Shown: positions 13,968 through 23,683, numbered from the stretch's first letter. The stretch is 64,000 bases of DNA from Arsenicibacter rosenii (GCF_001870735.1 NZ_MORL01000007.1:186001-250000); one strand, 5' to 3'. The notes: a model not told the origin generated them from the sequence alone. Numbers and translations: made by a program.

Positions 13968-16672
13968 TATCGTATTCGTATTGAAAAAAGCTGAACCGCT
14001 TTGCTGATTCCGCTCAGAATATATAACTCGCCCGTTTGTTCATCCAGCTGAAGCACAACCGGGAAGTCGCTTGGTATTGGCCGGTCGTTAATTTTTCGCT
14101 GGTTCAGGGTGTAAATATCCGTAAAACCGCCGGATTTAATGCTGATCAGTTCAATGCCGGTGCCTAAACGATGGTAGCGGACGCTGCTTTCGCCGGGTTT
14201 AAGTCCGCGGATGTCCAGCTGCAGATTCCCTTGCTGATCCAGAATAGCGGTCTCTGTATCCGTCGTACGAAGCAGCAGCCAGTTGGTCTGGGCCGCGTCC
14301 GGAAAGAGCCGGAATGATCCGTCGCGAATAGGGCGGTACAACTGACTCCGTTTAGCAATCAGCCCGTTAGGGTGCAGATCAAGTACTTCGCCCCGGGTGG
14401 TTACTGCCTGCATCATTGTACTGCCCGCTGGTTGCAAAACGGGGCTGACAAACGGTTTATCGACACCGTCGAAGGTTAGTTTAGCCGGAAAATGGTTAAC
14501 ATACGCACCATCGTCATGCCAGCGGTGCAGGGTGCCGTCGGCCTGAAGGGCCAGAATTTCCATCCCGTTACCTTCATCAATCAGCTGGAAAGGGAGCAGC
14601 AACGGGCCCGGATGCGGGTTTTTGATTAACCGGATAAACGCTTTCTTCTGACGGTCCAGGGCGTAGACATGTCCGTCTTTGTGGGCGGCTAAGGCAATCA
14701 GGTTAGACTGCCGGCTCCCGCGCGGGAGCAGCAACAGCGAAGGATCGATGCCCGCCGGTAAGGTAATTCCTTTTAGTTTAACCCGCCGTGCGTCGGGATT
14801 CGGATCGGCAATATACAGCTTGCGGGCGGTCATGAACAGGTATTGCAGGTGACCATTGCTGAGATAGTCTGCCGCAACAACATTGCTGCGGATGGCTCCG
14901 TCGGTAGTATCCTGCACGATTTTATCTCCTTCCGGTGTCACCAGTACAAACTGACCGGCATTGTTCTGGGCATAGAACTGGGCAGAACCGTCAGCAAGGT
15001 TACCGGACACTACGGGAGCGGCAATCAGCGGGGCATTGAACTCAACGCGCCGGCGCAGCAGCAGCCTGTTCAGAACATTACTGCCCGACTGCCGTGTCGA
15101 CCGGCCCAGGACGAGCGTCGACTGTACTTTCTCATTGCCGTAGCTTGCCTGATAAACCATATTTTCAAGGTTATTGAGCGAAGCCGACGAATAGCCGAGC
15201 AGGTTCCGCCACGTAATCGGCCAGCTGACGGGCAAGGTTGTCTGCGACCGGTTCATCCGGACAAATGCCGTAAAGTTGGCGGGACGCAGAATCTGGTTTA
15301 GCAAGCCCAGCTGGCGAGGGTCATTGGCCCAGACGGCTTTGCGGTCCACCTGCTGCAGATAATCCTGCATTACATCTTCACCGTTGGCAATAATGAGGTA
15401 ATTACCGTGTTGTGTGATCCAGCTCTGCGGAAAACCACTGAACAGATTGCTGAACAGGGATGCGGGTAGTTCGGCAACATTCACCCGTAAGAGTTTGTGC
15501 TGCAAAAAAGTCTTGACAGTAGACGGGCCCTTAGCACCAGCCAGAAAGGCCAGATTCTGAAACTCCGTCGACAGTTTTTTCACGTCTTTGGCTTTCAGGA
15601 TAATGATTTTCCGGTTCGCGTTACTGGCCGATTCGAGGCGGCAAAGAATCACATCCTGACCCAGTGCGTTGAAAAAGCCGGGCATATCTTCTTCCAGTTT
15701 TTCGATCCGTTCCTGAACTGATTCATTGGCGGTAGACCCAAGGACACGCGCCATCGACTGCCCGAACCGGGTAGGGTTGCTCAGGCCGAGGTGGTAGAGT
15801 ACGGCCGTATTCTGCGGAATGGCATCACCGCTTTGCATACGAACCGGCGTCTGATCAACGAAAATATTGGCTATATCCTGCCGGTTTCCGATGTCATCGG
15901 CTGCATAGCCAATCAGATGCGTCCGGCTGGCTGACTGACGAAACTGGAGGCTGAGTTTTTCGGGCAAAAACAGATTTACCAGCGACCGCTTGGCTTCGGG
16001 TTGTTCAAACAAGGCCTGCATGACTTCCGGCCTGATGGATAAACCGGCAACATGGTCAGCATCGATCCGGAATTGAATGTTTTGCTCACTGCGCGGCAGG
16101 GTTTTATGCAGGGTCCGGATTACATTTTCCACTAATACGCCCGATGAACTGCCGATCAGAAAGTGTTCTGTTGCGAAAAAGGTACCGTAGGACTGATTTG
16201 TAAGGCTGACCAGTTCCTGTATCCGTTCGTCGGAAAAGGAGCGGGCCAGCATGCGGTATTTGGCAGGGTCGGGATGGCGGATTTTTTCAATGAATGCCTG
16301 GTCGCTGTTCTGGTCGATGGGGATATAAAAGACAAAACCCAGCTGCGTTTTTGAAATCGGATGCAGCGAATACCGGACAATTTTCTTCGCCAGAAAAGTT
16401 CGTGCGGTAGCGGTATCTGCGGCTGTATAAAAAAAGCGCTCAAGACTTTGTACGGCTTCCTGGAAGACGGGTACTTTCCGGAGCGGCATCTGCGTCCGGA
16501 TGGCCCGCGCCGAAACAGGGGCCTGCAGCGCCTGGCTATCGAAGATCAGTAAGGCATCTGCCGGTATCAGGGCCGATATGGACCGGGGCTTAGCCATGAA
16601 CTGCTGATAGCCTGCCCATGCCAATATCGCTGCGAAAACTGCGCCAATACCAATCCAGATACGTTTTTTCAT
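13967..16672 (-). CDS. Large membrane-anchored protein of unknown function
   Basis: About 901 residues. One N-terminal membrane segment (IWIGIGAVFAAILAWAGY) is followed by an extracytoplasmic part. The segment ISALIPADALLIFDS resembles the start of DUF3352-like bacterial proteins. The C-terminal third contains repeated short beta-rich units (ILALQADGTLHRWHDDG, TAILDQQGNLQLDIRG, VVLQLDEQTGELYILSG) suggesting a beta-propeller. I chose the ATG at 16672; an ATG at 16681 lies inside a perfect TATTTTTG promoter element and could not be translated from that promoter. It is coupled to the SGNH-like lipoprotein gene downstream, suggesting joint action in the envelope. Confidence 0.6.
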   Translation of the reverse strand: MKKRIWIGIGAVFAAILAWAGYQQFMAKPRSISALIPADALLIFDSQALQAPVSARAIRTQMPLRKVPVFQEAVQSLERFFYTAADTATARTFLAKKIVRYSLHPISKTQLGFVFYIPIDQNSDQAFIEKIRHPDPAKYRMLARSFSDERIQELVSLTNQSYGTFFATEHFLIGSSSGVLVENVIRTLHKTLPRSEQNIQFRIDADHVAGLSIRPEVMQALFEQPEAKRSLVNLFLPEKLSLQFRQSASRTHLIGYAADDIGNRQDIANIFVDQTPVRMQSGDAIPQNTAVLYHLGLSNPTRFGQSMARVLGSTANESVQERIEKLEEDMPGFFNALGQDVILCRLESASNANRKIIILKAKDVKKLSTEFQNLAFLAGAKGPSTVKTFLQHKLLRVNVAELPASLFSNLFSGFPQSWITQHGNYLIIANGEDVMQDYLQQVDRKAVWANDPRQLGLLNQILRPANFTAFVRMNRSQTTLPVSWPITWRNLLGYSSASLNNLENMVYQASYGNEKVQSTLVLGRSTRQSGSNVLNRLLLRRRVEFNAPLIAAPVVSGNLADGSAQFYAQNNAGQFVLVTPEGDKIVQDTTDGAIRSNVVAADYLSNGHLQYLFMTARKLYIADPNPDARRVKLKGITLPAGIDPSLLLLPRGSRQSNLIALAAHKDGHVYALDRQKKAFIRLIKNPHPGPLLLPFQLIDEGNGMEILALQADGTLHRWHDDGAYVNHFPAKLTFDGVDKPFVSPVLQPAGSTMMQAVTTRGEVLDLHPNGLIAKRSQLYRPIRDGSFRLFPDAAQTNWLLLRTTDTETAILDQQGNLQLDIRGLKPGESSVRYHRLGTGIELISIKSGGFTDIYTLNQRKINDRPIPSDFPVVLQLDEQTGELYILSGISKAVQLFSIRIR

Positions 16673-16678
16673 AAGCAG

Positions 16679-16686
16679 CAAAAATA
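16679..16686 (-). promoter_or_regulatory. -7 element immediately before the 901-residue gene
   Basis: TATTTTTG on the minus strand matches TAnnTTTG exactly, with only 6 bases before the ATG at 16672. The predicted transcript would have almost no leader. Confidence 0.6.
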
Positions 16687-16757
16687 CGACAATGACGTTT
16701 ACACAACGTCTTGAAAATGTAGGTAGCGGGGCGCTTATTTATGAACAGGTACAAAAA

Positions 16758-16784
16758 AACGAGACGAGCAGGGCCCGTCTCGTT
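16758..16784 (-). terminator. Intrinsic terminator of the GT2/FAD gene pair
   Basis: On the minus strand the arms AACGAGACG and CGTCTCGTT form a 9-bp stem followed by a run of seven T, a textbook intrinsic terminator 21 bp past the stop codon. Confidence 0.9.
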
Positions 16785-16805
16785 CTTAGGATTGCTCCTT
16801 TGTGC

Positions 16806-18197
16806 TTATTTACCCCACATGGCGTTGGCGGTCTCAGGGAAGAATAAGGTCAGTTCCGGTACGTTGGTAACCATCCGGGTTGCCCATTCCACCCCCTGCA
16901 TGAGTGAGTGGTCCTGGTTACTGACTTCGTATTTCCAGGCGCCAAACCGTCCGCGTGAATAGATGTTGAATGGTTCCAGCGCAGGCAGGACTTCTTTGAG
17001 GATACCGTCACGCTCTACAGAAGGGGTCGGGTAGCCGTATTCAAAGGCCACATGGAACGTCGATACGACATCGTCAGCAGACTCGATCAACTGATCGTCA
17101 ATCAGGGCCTTAATGGTATCCTGAATCAGGGTTTCGCGGTTGACCGGTTTTGCCGTCGATTCGCTGGTTTCGGTCATGAGCGACCAGTATTCACCATCGG
17201 CCGGTACGTTGTTCGGACTATAATTCGAAAAGACCGTTACGCGGTAATAAGGGCTGTTCGCTTCAGGAAAATACATCCAGCACATCGTTTCCAGCGATTT
17301 CTTAGGCTTGCCTTTCAGACCGATGCCTACCACGTTGGTTGAGGAATGCTTCAGCCCCTGTGCTTTCTCTGCTACGCTACTGTCCAGTCCATCCACCAGG
17401 CGGGTGAAGATATCAACCGGCATCGTATTGAGCAGGTGTTCGTATTCGATCTCTTCGCCATTGGTGAGCGTCAGTTTTTTAGCGGGAGCATTAACGCTGT
17501 TGACAGCAGCGTTAAGTTTGATGTATTCACGGCCAACCAGATTGCCGACGGCTTCCCAGATCCCACCGGTTCCGCCGAATTTAGGGAACTGAAATGTTGA
17601 ATTTGGCCCCCACGAGTAATCTTCCTGATTAAAGATAATGTTTTTCGTTACGCGGGCAAGGTCAGTCACGGCAACACGTTCACCTACCCAAACGGCATTC
17701 ATTTCATCGGCAGGGTAAGCCCAGACTTTAAAGTTATAGGGAAACATGAACGTCTCGGCCAGCCCGGGACCAAACGTTTGCAGAATCCACTCACGGAAGT
17801 TGGCCGGTTTGCGGTTGCTCGGAAACTTGTAGTTCTGGATAATGCCTTCCAGACATTTCCACATGGTTTCCGGCTTCAGGTATTTGATGTTGTTCTGAAA
17901 CGGATACGGTACAAACCGGTCCTCGATCCATACCCACGATTCCCGCTGATGGGTCAGCCAGCCATCCTCACCGAGAGCCTGGCGCATCAGGTTATCAAAA
18001 TACGAATAGTGGGAAAACTGAACGTGGCCGCCCACGTCCCAGAGGAATCCCTTCTCATCGACAAAGCTTTTGGCTAAGCCACCGATGCGGTCTTCTTTTT
18101 CCAGAACGATAAAGTCAGTAATACCAAGCTCTTTGAGTCGATATGCGGCTCCTAAGCCGGTCGGGCCGGAGCCAATGATTACATATTTATGCTTCAT
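16806..18197 (-). CDS. FAD-dependent oxidoreductase (protoporphyrinogen oxidase / UDP-galactopyranose mutase-like)
   Basis: This 463-residue flavoprotein starts with the dinucleotide-binding motif GSGPTG (residues 9-14), then LEKEDRIGGLAKSF, as in amine-oxidase and UDP-galactopyranose mutase-like enzymes. The segment WDVGGHVQFSHY fits the flavin-proximal loop of sugar-nucleotide mutases. The location directly behind a GT2 gene (2 bp) favours a sugar-related role, such as ring contraction or oxidation of a nucleotide- or lipid-linked sugar, over haem synthesis. The substrate is not determined. It ends the transcript at a strong terminator. Confidence 0.75.
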   Translation of the reverse strand: MKHKYVIIGSGPTGLGAAYRLKELGITDFIVLEKEDRIGGLAKSFVDEKGFLWDVGGHVQFSHYSYFDNLMRQALGEDGWLTHQRESWVWIEDRFVPYPFQNNIKYLKPETMWKCLEGIIQNYKFPSNRKPANFREWILQTFGPGLAETFMFPYNFKVWAYPADEMNAVWVGERVAVTDLARVTKNIIFNQEDYSWGPNSTFQFPKFGGTGGIWEAVGNLVGREYIKLNAAVNSVNAPAKKLTLTNGEEIEYEHLLNTMPVDIFTRLVDGLDSSVAEKAQGLKHSSTNVVGIGLKGKPKKSLETMCWMYFPEANSPYYRVTVFSNYSPNNVPADGEYWSLMTETSESTAKPVNRETLIQDTIKALIDDQLIESADDVVSTFHVAFEYGYPTPSVERDGILKEVLPALEPFNIYSRGRFGAWKYEVSNQDHSLMQGVEWATRMVTNVPELTLFFPETANAMWGK

Positions 18198-18199
18198 GA

Positions 18200-18964
18200 T
18201 TATAAAGTAGTCACCGGTTCAGGCTGGCGAATTGCCTTGACCTTACGGTTGAGATCCAGCCGGAACCGGGCTAGCTCCCGGAAGCTCTGCATACATACTT
18301 TGAGAAGCTTCCATTTAAGAATTGAGACCGTGCCTGTCTGGCGCTCTTTGTGCACAATGGGAATATCAAACAGATTACAGCCGGCTTTTTTAGCCATAAC
18401 AGCCAGGAAGATATTCGGCGCAAACGGTTCCGGGTCCGGCAACTGAGCCAGCAGTTTTTTCAGAAAACTGCCTTTGATGAGCCGGAAAGGAATATTACTG
18501 TCAGAGATAAAGGTACCGTAAATGGTTGCAATGCTGTATTGCAGAATCCGCGTGATGATCAGACGGGCACCGGCGTCATGACGAACCTGCCGGTAACCCA
18601 GAATAAACGGGGAATCATGGCGTTTGGCCCATAGTTTCATGAAATCGTCGGTAACAAACTGATCGTCGCTGTCGGTCTGGAAAACGTATTCAGAATCCAG
18701 AGCCACAGCCTGCCGGTATCCGTTAACAACGGCATTGCCGTGACCGCCGTTTTTCTGATGAACAACAAATAGCTTCGGGTATTTGCCTTTGATCTGGTCC
18801 AGGATTTCGCCTGTCCGGTCTTTAGAGCCGTCGTTGATAACGATCAGCCGGGTATTATCTGCAGGAAATTGCCGGTCTAACATGCCGGTCCATTGCTCAA
18901 CAACAAGTTCGATGCACTCTTCCTCATTATAGGCCGGCATCACGATTGACAGCAAAATACTCAT
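18200..18964 (-). CDS. Glycosyltransferase family 2 (polyprenyl-phosphate sugar transferase-like)
   Basis: The GT2 fold is clear: LSIVMPAYNEEECIE at the start, VINDGSKDRT, NGGHGNAVVNGY and the DxD-type motif QTDSDDQF. The protein lacks the C-terminal membrane segments of DPM-type fusions. I chose the ATG at 18964 because it sits just before the conserved strand; an ATG at 19003 would add 13 polar residues. A perfect TATATTTG on the minus strand at 19064-19071 is the probable promoter. It is followed after 2 bp by the FAD enzyme, so the two are co-transcribed. The donor and acceptor are unknown. Confidence 0.85.
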   Translation of the reverse strand: MSILLSIVMPAYNEEECIELVVEQWTGMLDRQFPADNTRLIVINDGSKDRTGEILDQIKGKYPKLFVVHQKNGGHGNAVVNGYRQAVALDSEYVFQTDSDDQFVTDDFMKLWAKRHDSPFILGYRQVRHDAGARLIITRILQYSIATIYGTFISDSNIPFRLIKGSFLKKLLAQLPDPEPFAPNIFLAVMAKKAGCNLFDIPIVHKERQTGTVSILKWKLLKVCMQSFRELARFRLDLNRKVKAIRQPEPVTTL

Positions 18965-19063
18965 CTGGTCTTTGGAGTGCGATTGTTCCGCTTTTGTATA
19001 CACAAACGTTTCGTGTATGCTATCTAAGAACCGCGACTCTTTTATCTATTGATAATGATTGTG

Positions 19064-19071
19064 CAAATATA
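19064..19071 (-). promoter_or_regulatory. -7 element of the GT2/FAD transcript
   Basis: TATATTTG on the minus strand matches TAnnTTTG exactly. It lies 12 bases downstream of the 30-bp bipartite motif at 19084-19113. Confidence 0.65.
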
Positions 19072-19083
19072 GCTAATTGTTAG

Positions 19084-19113
19084 CCGTAAGTCGGAGAAGA
19101 AAATTGGACTTTA
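19084..19113 (-). promoter_or_regulatory. Bipartite promoter motif, copy A
   Basis: Read on the minus strand: TAAAGTCCAATTTT, eight bases (CTTCTCCG), ACTTACGG. The same two blocks with the same 8-base spacing occur at 26738-26767, ahead of the epimerase-GT2 gene, while the spacer sequence differs. The position, about 12 bp upstream of a perfect -7 element, fits an activator or repressor site. Confidence 0.65.
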
Positions 19114-19152
19114 TCAAGCGGCCGGTTCGCTCAGCTTCAGGAATCCTCTTAC

Positions 19153-20304
19153 TTAATACGAAAATTTATCTTTCAATGAGTTAATCGGCTTTTCGATCAG
19201 GAACCATGACAGGGTGGCCAGTAAAACAGTCAGTCCATAAAAATAACATAATTTTAAGATAGGTGTACTGGCAAGGAAAGGCAGCACAGTCGCGGCTTTG
19301 TTCCAGACACGTAAAGTAATATAGGTTGGCTGTGTATGGTAATAATTGAAAACCAGGTTATGGAAAAGATACAAACCGTAGCTGATCTGGCCCAGATAAA
19401 CACTGATCCGGTTCGTCAGGAGCCCTTTAACAGGGGTGCCGAAACCAACCACGGCCCGTCCGATCAGAAACATACAGAACAGAGACGTCACAAACCGGTC
19501 AGTGATATCGGTCGCCATATTCCGCGAGGCATTACCGGTGGTTCCGGGCAGAATTTTCATCAGGTAAATATTGAACGCATATAGTACAAAACTGAGGATC
19601 AGCAGCCAGTTGCTGGTAACCAGTTTATTAAAGCGCTCCCGCTGATTGACCATCAGATAAGCCAGGATTCCCCCCAGTCCGAATGCATCCAGGCAGGTCG
19701 GCATCAGTACAAACTGCGCCATCCAGGGGGCCTGCGTAACAAACAGCATTACACGGAGCAGGAAAGAAGCTGTAATCAGTACAAACAATGTGCGCAACAG
19801 GAACCGGCCCGGAATAAACAGGACCAGAAACGGGAAAAAGATATAAAACTGTTCTTCGACTGCCAGCGACCAAAGGTGATCAATGGCACCCAGCCATGTC
19901 TGATGGGCAACAATCCAGATATTCTGGGTATAGGTCATTAACCACCCGAAAGCCATGCGCACCGACTGAAAATTGATGATGGCCAGCCCGATAATGGTCA
20001 GGTAATAAATCGGGAAGATGCGCAGGCTCCGGCGGATAAAGAATGCCTTTAGAGAGTGTCCGTGTCCACGGCCAAGCCGTTCGTCATGTTGCTTGCTGGT
20101 AATCAGGATGCGGGTAATCAGAAAGCCGCTCAGCACAAAAAACAGATTAACGCCGAAATAACCCAGCGGCAGATGGTTCAGCTCGCCCAGCCAGTGATCG
20201 AGCATCACCAGCGTAACGGCAATGAACCGAAGGCCGTCCAGCTGAACAAGGTAATTTTTTTGTTTCTGGATTGATTCTAACGACTGAGTAGCATCTGACT
20301 GCAT
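19153..20304 (-). CDS. Acyltransferase family 3 (OafA/YrhL-like)
   Basis: This 383-residue integral membrane protein has about ten hydrophobic segments. It has the family start QLDGLRFIAVTLVMLDHW, with the conserved Arg and His, and the motif FIRRSLRIFPIYYL near residues 90-105. Such enzymes O-acetylate or succinylate cell-surface sugars using cytoplasmic acyl donors. It follows 9 bp after a polytopic membrane protein gene and ends the upstream polysaccharide transcript. The acceptor sugar is unknown. Confidence 0.9.
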   Translation of the reverse strand: MQSDATQSLESIQKQKNYLVQLDGLRFIAVTLVMLDHWLGELNHLPLGYFGVNLFFVLSGFLITRILITSKQHDERLGRGHGHSLKAFFIRRSLRIFPIYYLTIIGLAIINFQSVRMAFGWLMTYTQNIWIVAHQTWLGAIDHLWSLAVEEQFYIFFPFLVLFIPGRFLLRTLFVLITASFLLRVMLFVTQAPWMAQFVLMPTCLDAFGLGGILAYLMVNQRERFNKLVTSNWLLILSFVLYAFNIYLMKILPGTTGNASRNMATDITDRFVTSLFCMFLIGRAVVGFGTPVKGLLTNRISVYLGQISYGLYLFHNLVFNYYHTQPTYITLRVWNKAATVLPFLASTPILKLCYFYGLTVLLATLSWFLIEKPINSLKDKFSY

Positions 20305-20313
20305 AGCGAGGGG

Positions 20314-21975
20314 TTAAAGCGACGTAAAAATAACGGATCGGTTTGTCATGGCAAGCCGGAGCTGATGATTCTGGTTAGTCAGAATACCGATCCGGTATTG
20401 GCCCGGCGCCAGTTTTTCTTTGAGAACCTGACCGTAAAAATGATCTTTTGTAAAGTAGGAATCAAATCCTGAAATAGCAGCCGGAGCTGGTCGTACCGGG
20501 CGGGCGGGGAAAAGGTATGTATGATGCGGGCTTTTAAAAAGCAGATAGGACCCGTCGGTTGGCAGATCGACCGTCGGATTGACGGCGTTGTCTTTGGTCA
20601 TGTTATACATAAACCGCTGTTCGGCGAAAGTATCCAGCTGACTGGTAACGGGGGCTTCCAGCAAATGTTTGTTAGACAGAACCGGGACTTCAGGCATAAA
20701 AAACGGTTGTTCAGTTGACCTGAACACCTGTTGTATGGCCAGTTGTCGCTCCGCCGGTGTATTGACAATGTAATTGAAATATTCGGCAACCGTGCGCCGG
20801 TGCTGATTAATAATTCCTTCCAGGCAGAGGTAGTCGGAAAGCAGGCTTTGTACAATGACTAATGCAGAGATCAGCCCGATTGGCCGGAGCATATGGGTTC
20901 TGACAGTATGAATCCATAATAGATACACAACGCTCAAAGCGAATGGGGAGTAAATTTTATACCGACCCTGCAGCATGTAGGCAGGTCCGGCAAAACCAAC
21001 CCGTGAGTAGACCGTTATCGTGGTTGTAGCCAGTAAAAATAAAAGGCAGCCAAGACAGAAAGTCAGCAAGGGTGTCTGCTCATTTGCCAGCCATGTATAT
21101 CGGTATCGTAACACGAAAAAAAAGGCGGAGCCTACGACTATGGCACCCAACAGCATGGTCAGCCAAAGTGGATTTTCATATCCTAGTGCTGCTGAACCTG
21201 AATAGGGATAAGGATCGGCAAAAGCACCCAGGAAAACGAAAAAAGCTTTAATCCAGTCAATAAACGGGTAGTTGAAAGGAGAGGGAAAGAAAGTAATTCG
21301 CTGGTAATTAGTAAAATACCCGGCGAGGCAACCAAGGGTGACCAACGCCCAGACGCCCATAAACCGCCATTGTTTCTGATAAGCCAGTACCAGTAAACCA
21401 GCAATCAGAACCAGTGCGCCGTTGCCACTGGTGAAAGTAGCCATCACGCCCATGCCTAATGCAAGAAGACGTCCTGTCAGCGAGTTCTGCGCAATCAGGT
21501 AGAAGGCACCGGCGGCAAATGCCAGAATCCAGAAATTCTGAATAGAGGCCATTCCCCAGATCAGGTTTTCGTGCGACTGGAGCGTGAAGAGCATGAAAGG
21601 CACCGGCAGAAAATAACCTGGCGGTAAGCGCAGTAGCCTGAAAACAGCCACTAATATGCCCAGTAAGGTCAGCAACCCTGCAAAGCCAATAAACGGGAGG
21701 TTGTAATAGTTGAGGGATCCGGTAATTTTTGTATAGGCCGCAAAGATGATGCGTGTCCAGACAATCCGGTGTTCCCAATGTTGGTCAAATAAATGACCCG
21801 CTTTCTGACGCAGTGATCCCGTTTTAAGATTAAGTAAATGTTCCTGCACCAGATAATCGTCCCAATAGGGTAGATTAATGGCATATCTGAATATTATCCA
21901 GAGCAGTATGCAGATCGGTATAAGCATCATCAGCCCGTAAATAATCTGCGGCCAGACCGGTACATTCCTTTGCAT
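20314..21975 (-). CDS. Polytopic membrane protein, GT-C-like, paralogue 1
   Basis: This 553-residue protein has about ten membrane segments and a soluble C-terminal domain. Motifs shared with the next gene are: WDD in the first external loop (LPYWDDYLV), a following QHWEHRI, SHENLIWGMASIQNF, and TFTSGNGALV. An acidic motif in the first loop is typical of GT-C lipid-linked glycosyltransferases, so that role is suggested but not shown. The two genes are 37 bp apart and clearly a tandem duplication that has diverged strongly. No family name is recognised. Confidence 0.6.
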   Translation of the reverse strand: MQRNVPVWPQIIYGLMMLIPICILLWIIFRYAINLPYWDDYLVQEHLLNLKTGSLRQKAGHLFDQHWEHRIVWTRIIFAAYTKITGSLNYYNLPFIGFAGLLTLLGILVAVFRLLRLPPGYFLPVPFMLFTLQSHENLIWGMASIQNFWILAFAAGAFYLIAQNSLTGRLLALGMGVMATFTSGNGALVLIAGLLVLAYQKQWRFMGVWALVTLGCLAGYFTNYQRITFFPSPFNYPFIDWIKAFFVFLGAFADPYPYSGSAALGYENPLWLTMLLGAIVVGSAFFFVLRYRYTWLANEQTPLLTFCLGCLLFLLATTTITVYSRVGFAGPAYMLQGRYKIYSPFALSVVYLLWIHTVRTHMLRPIGLISALVIVQSLLSDYLCLEGIINQHRRTVAEYFNYIVNTPAERQLAIQQVFRSTEQPFFMPEVPVLSNKHLLEAPVTSQLDTFAEQRFMYNMTKDNAVNPTVDLPTDGSYLLFKSPHHTYLFPARPVRPAPAAISGFDSYFTKDHFYGQVLKEKLAPGQYRIGILTNQNHQLRLAMTNRSVIFTSL

Positions 21976-22012
21976 AGGGCTTTAAAGTTGATCGGTTTTG
22001 AGCATAGACGAA

Positions 22013-23683
22013 TTACCAGTTCTTTTCAATATCCTTTTCGCCGATAAACTGTGCCTTGATGAACTGTCCTGTCGGATGGCGCTCGATGCGGCCATCGATC
22101 CGTACAATCAGGCGTTCCAGCTGGTAGGTGGCTGTATCCAGATAGGCTTCGGCGATTTGTGCGGTAAACCCTTTACCGAAAACAGGTGCCAGCCCGAATC
22201 GTGCTTTCCGGCCCGAATTCAGGGTTGGTGTTGTCTGATACAGATACAGTCGTTTAGGCGAGCGCAACAGCACATAGGTATTTGCATCTTTACCCGTCTG
22301 GTTCTGAAACGATGTATCGCTGATAGTAATCTGGTTATTGGCCTGTTTCAGGGATATAAACGGCGCGGGTGTTCCCTGAGCCGGTTTGTATAAATCGTTC
22401 AGAAAGACATCATAGAACGCAGGGGCATTATCAATCCAGCGGGCTGTGGCTGCGTCTATTGTCGAAACGGGTTCATTGTTAGTATAGGTCCAGTTAAACT
22501 GGCTGGTTGTCATCCATTGACGCCACCAGATTGTGTCGTCAAGAAATGCAGGGTAAGAAAAACCACATAAAGCCGCACTGTAGAAAAAGCCTGTCAACCC
22601 GACTGCTTTTTGTTGCCAGTCCCTTGTCTTACTAATACCATATACATACAATACCACCATGAGCATCAGCGAATATAGCTTATATCGGCTGGTTATCAGG
22701 AGTTCCAGCCCAAAGCCCGCCCGTGACCGCACAACAAGTGCCGCCGTGCCCAGCAGAAAAAAGGCAGCGCCGATAAACAAGAGCTCTGCTTTTTCCAGCG
22801 AGAACGGTGTTTTTGCGGATTTCCGCGCCAGTTGTGCCAGGAGGAACAAGGTCAGTATAACGAGAAAGCCGCCGGTCAGGAGCGATATGCGGAAGGCGTC
22901 GCCGAGTGGCAAAGCTTCACCGGCCGCTCCGTTGAAGGCCAGCCAGCCTTTAAAAATGGCACTCATTCCGGCTTGAGCCGTTGGATTACCCTTCGGCTTT
23001 TCATAGTCCCAAAAATACAGGCCGATACATGCAGCAGCGATACCCAGCCAATAACCGAACTGTTTCCAGCGCATTTGCTGGGCCAGCAAAACGGCGCCGA
23101 TTGGCCAGATTAAGAGGCCGTTGCCGCTGGTGATGGTAGCAAGGACAGCCATTAACACAGCTGTAAACAGGGTATTTTGGTAGCAAAGTGCGTAGATACT
23201 CCAGAAAAGCCAGAGTGCAACCGTAAAGTTTTGAAGTGCGGCCATGCCCCAGAACATATTCTCCCATTGGGATAGATTAAAGAGCAGGAAAGTAACAGGA
23301 GGGAGAAATAACACCCATGGTGTGGGGGCAGCGACCGGTTGCTTTTTCAGAATGGCGGCAAAAATACCAGCCAGACAGAGCAGGCTCAGGTTACCGATGA
23401 TCATCAGCGTCCGGAAATCCAGTTTACCGGCAACGATAAAGTCCAGCCATGTTATAAACCGGTCATATGCAATCCGGTGTTCATTATGCTGACTGAAAAA
23501 GAGTAGAACCTTATGGGCTAAACCGGTTGTTGCATCGAGTTTTGAAAGAAAAGATTTCAGGGCATGATCATCCCATTTAGGAACATTCAAGGCATACTGC
23601 GCCCAGACATACCAAAAAACAACAATCGGGAGAGCCGTTAGCAACCCTGCTAAAACCAGCTCTAGCGGTCGTAAACGGGCCAA
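22013..23683 (-). CDS. Polytopic membrane protein, GT-C-like, paralogue 2
   Basis: This 556-residue protein has the same architecture as its downstream neighbour: first-loop PKWDDHAL, QHNEHRIAYDRF, SQWENMFWGMAALQNF and TITSGNGLLIW, then a soluble C-terminal domain from about residue 400. Conservation is concentrated in the first loop and the fifth to sixth membrane segments, where a catalytic or lipid-sugar site would lie. It is 53 bp downstream of the transketolase C-half gene in the same direction. Confidence 0.6.
   Translation of the reverse strand: MARLRPLELVLAGLLTALPIVVFWYVWAQYALNVPKWDDHALKSFLSKLDATTGLAHKVLLFFSQHNEHRIAYDRFITWLDFIVAGKLDFRTLMIIGNLSLLCLAGIFAAILKKQPVAAPTPWVLFLPPVTFLLFNLSQWENMFWGMAALQNFTVALWLFWSIYALCYQNTLFTAVLMAVLATITSGNGLLIWPIGAVLLAQQMRWKQFGYWLGIAAACIGLYFWDYEKPKGNPTAQAGMSAIFKGWLAFNGAAGEALPLGDAFRISLLTGGFLVILTLFLLAQLARKSAKTPFSLEKAELLFIGAAFFLLGTAALVVRSRAGFGLELLITSRYKLYSLMLMVVLYVYGISKTRDWQQKAVGLTGFFYSAALCGFSYPAFLDDTIWWRQWMTTSQFNWTYTNNEPVSTIDAATARWIDNAPAFYDVFLNDLYKPAQGTPAPFISLKQANNQITISDTSFQNQTGKDANTYVLLRSPKRLYLYQTTPTLNSGRKARFGLAPVFGKGFTAQIAEAYLDTATYQLERLIVRIDGRIERHPTGQFIKAQFIGEKDIEKNW

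Noticed and set aside
16741-16962. 73-codon plus-strand frame starting near the GT2/FAD terminator
   Set aside because: It runs through the terminator hairpin and then antisense to the FAD gene; there is no promoter or homology signal.
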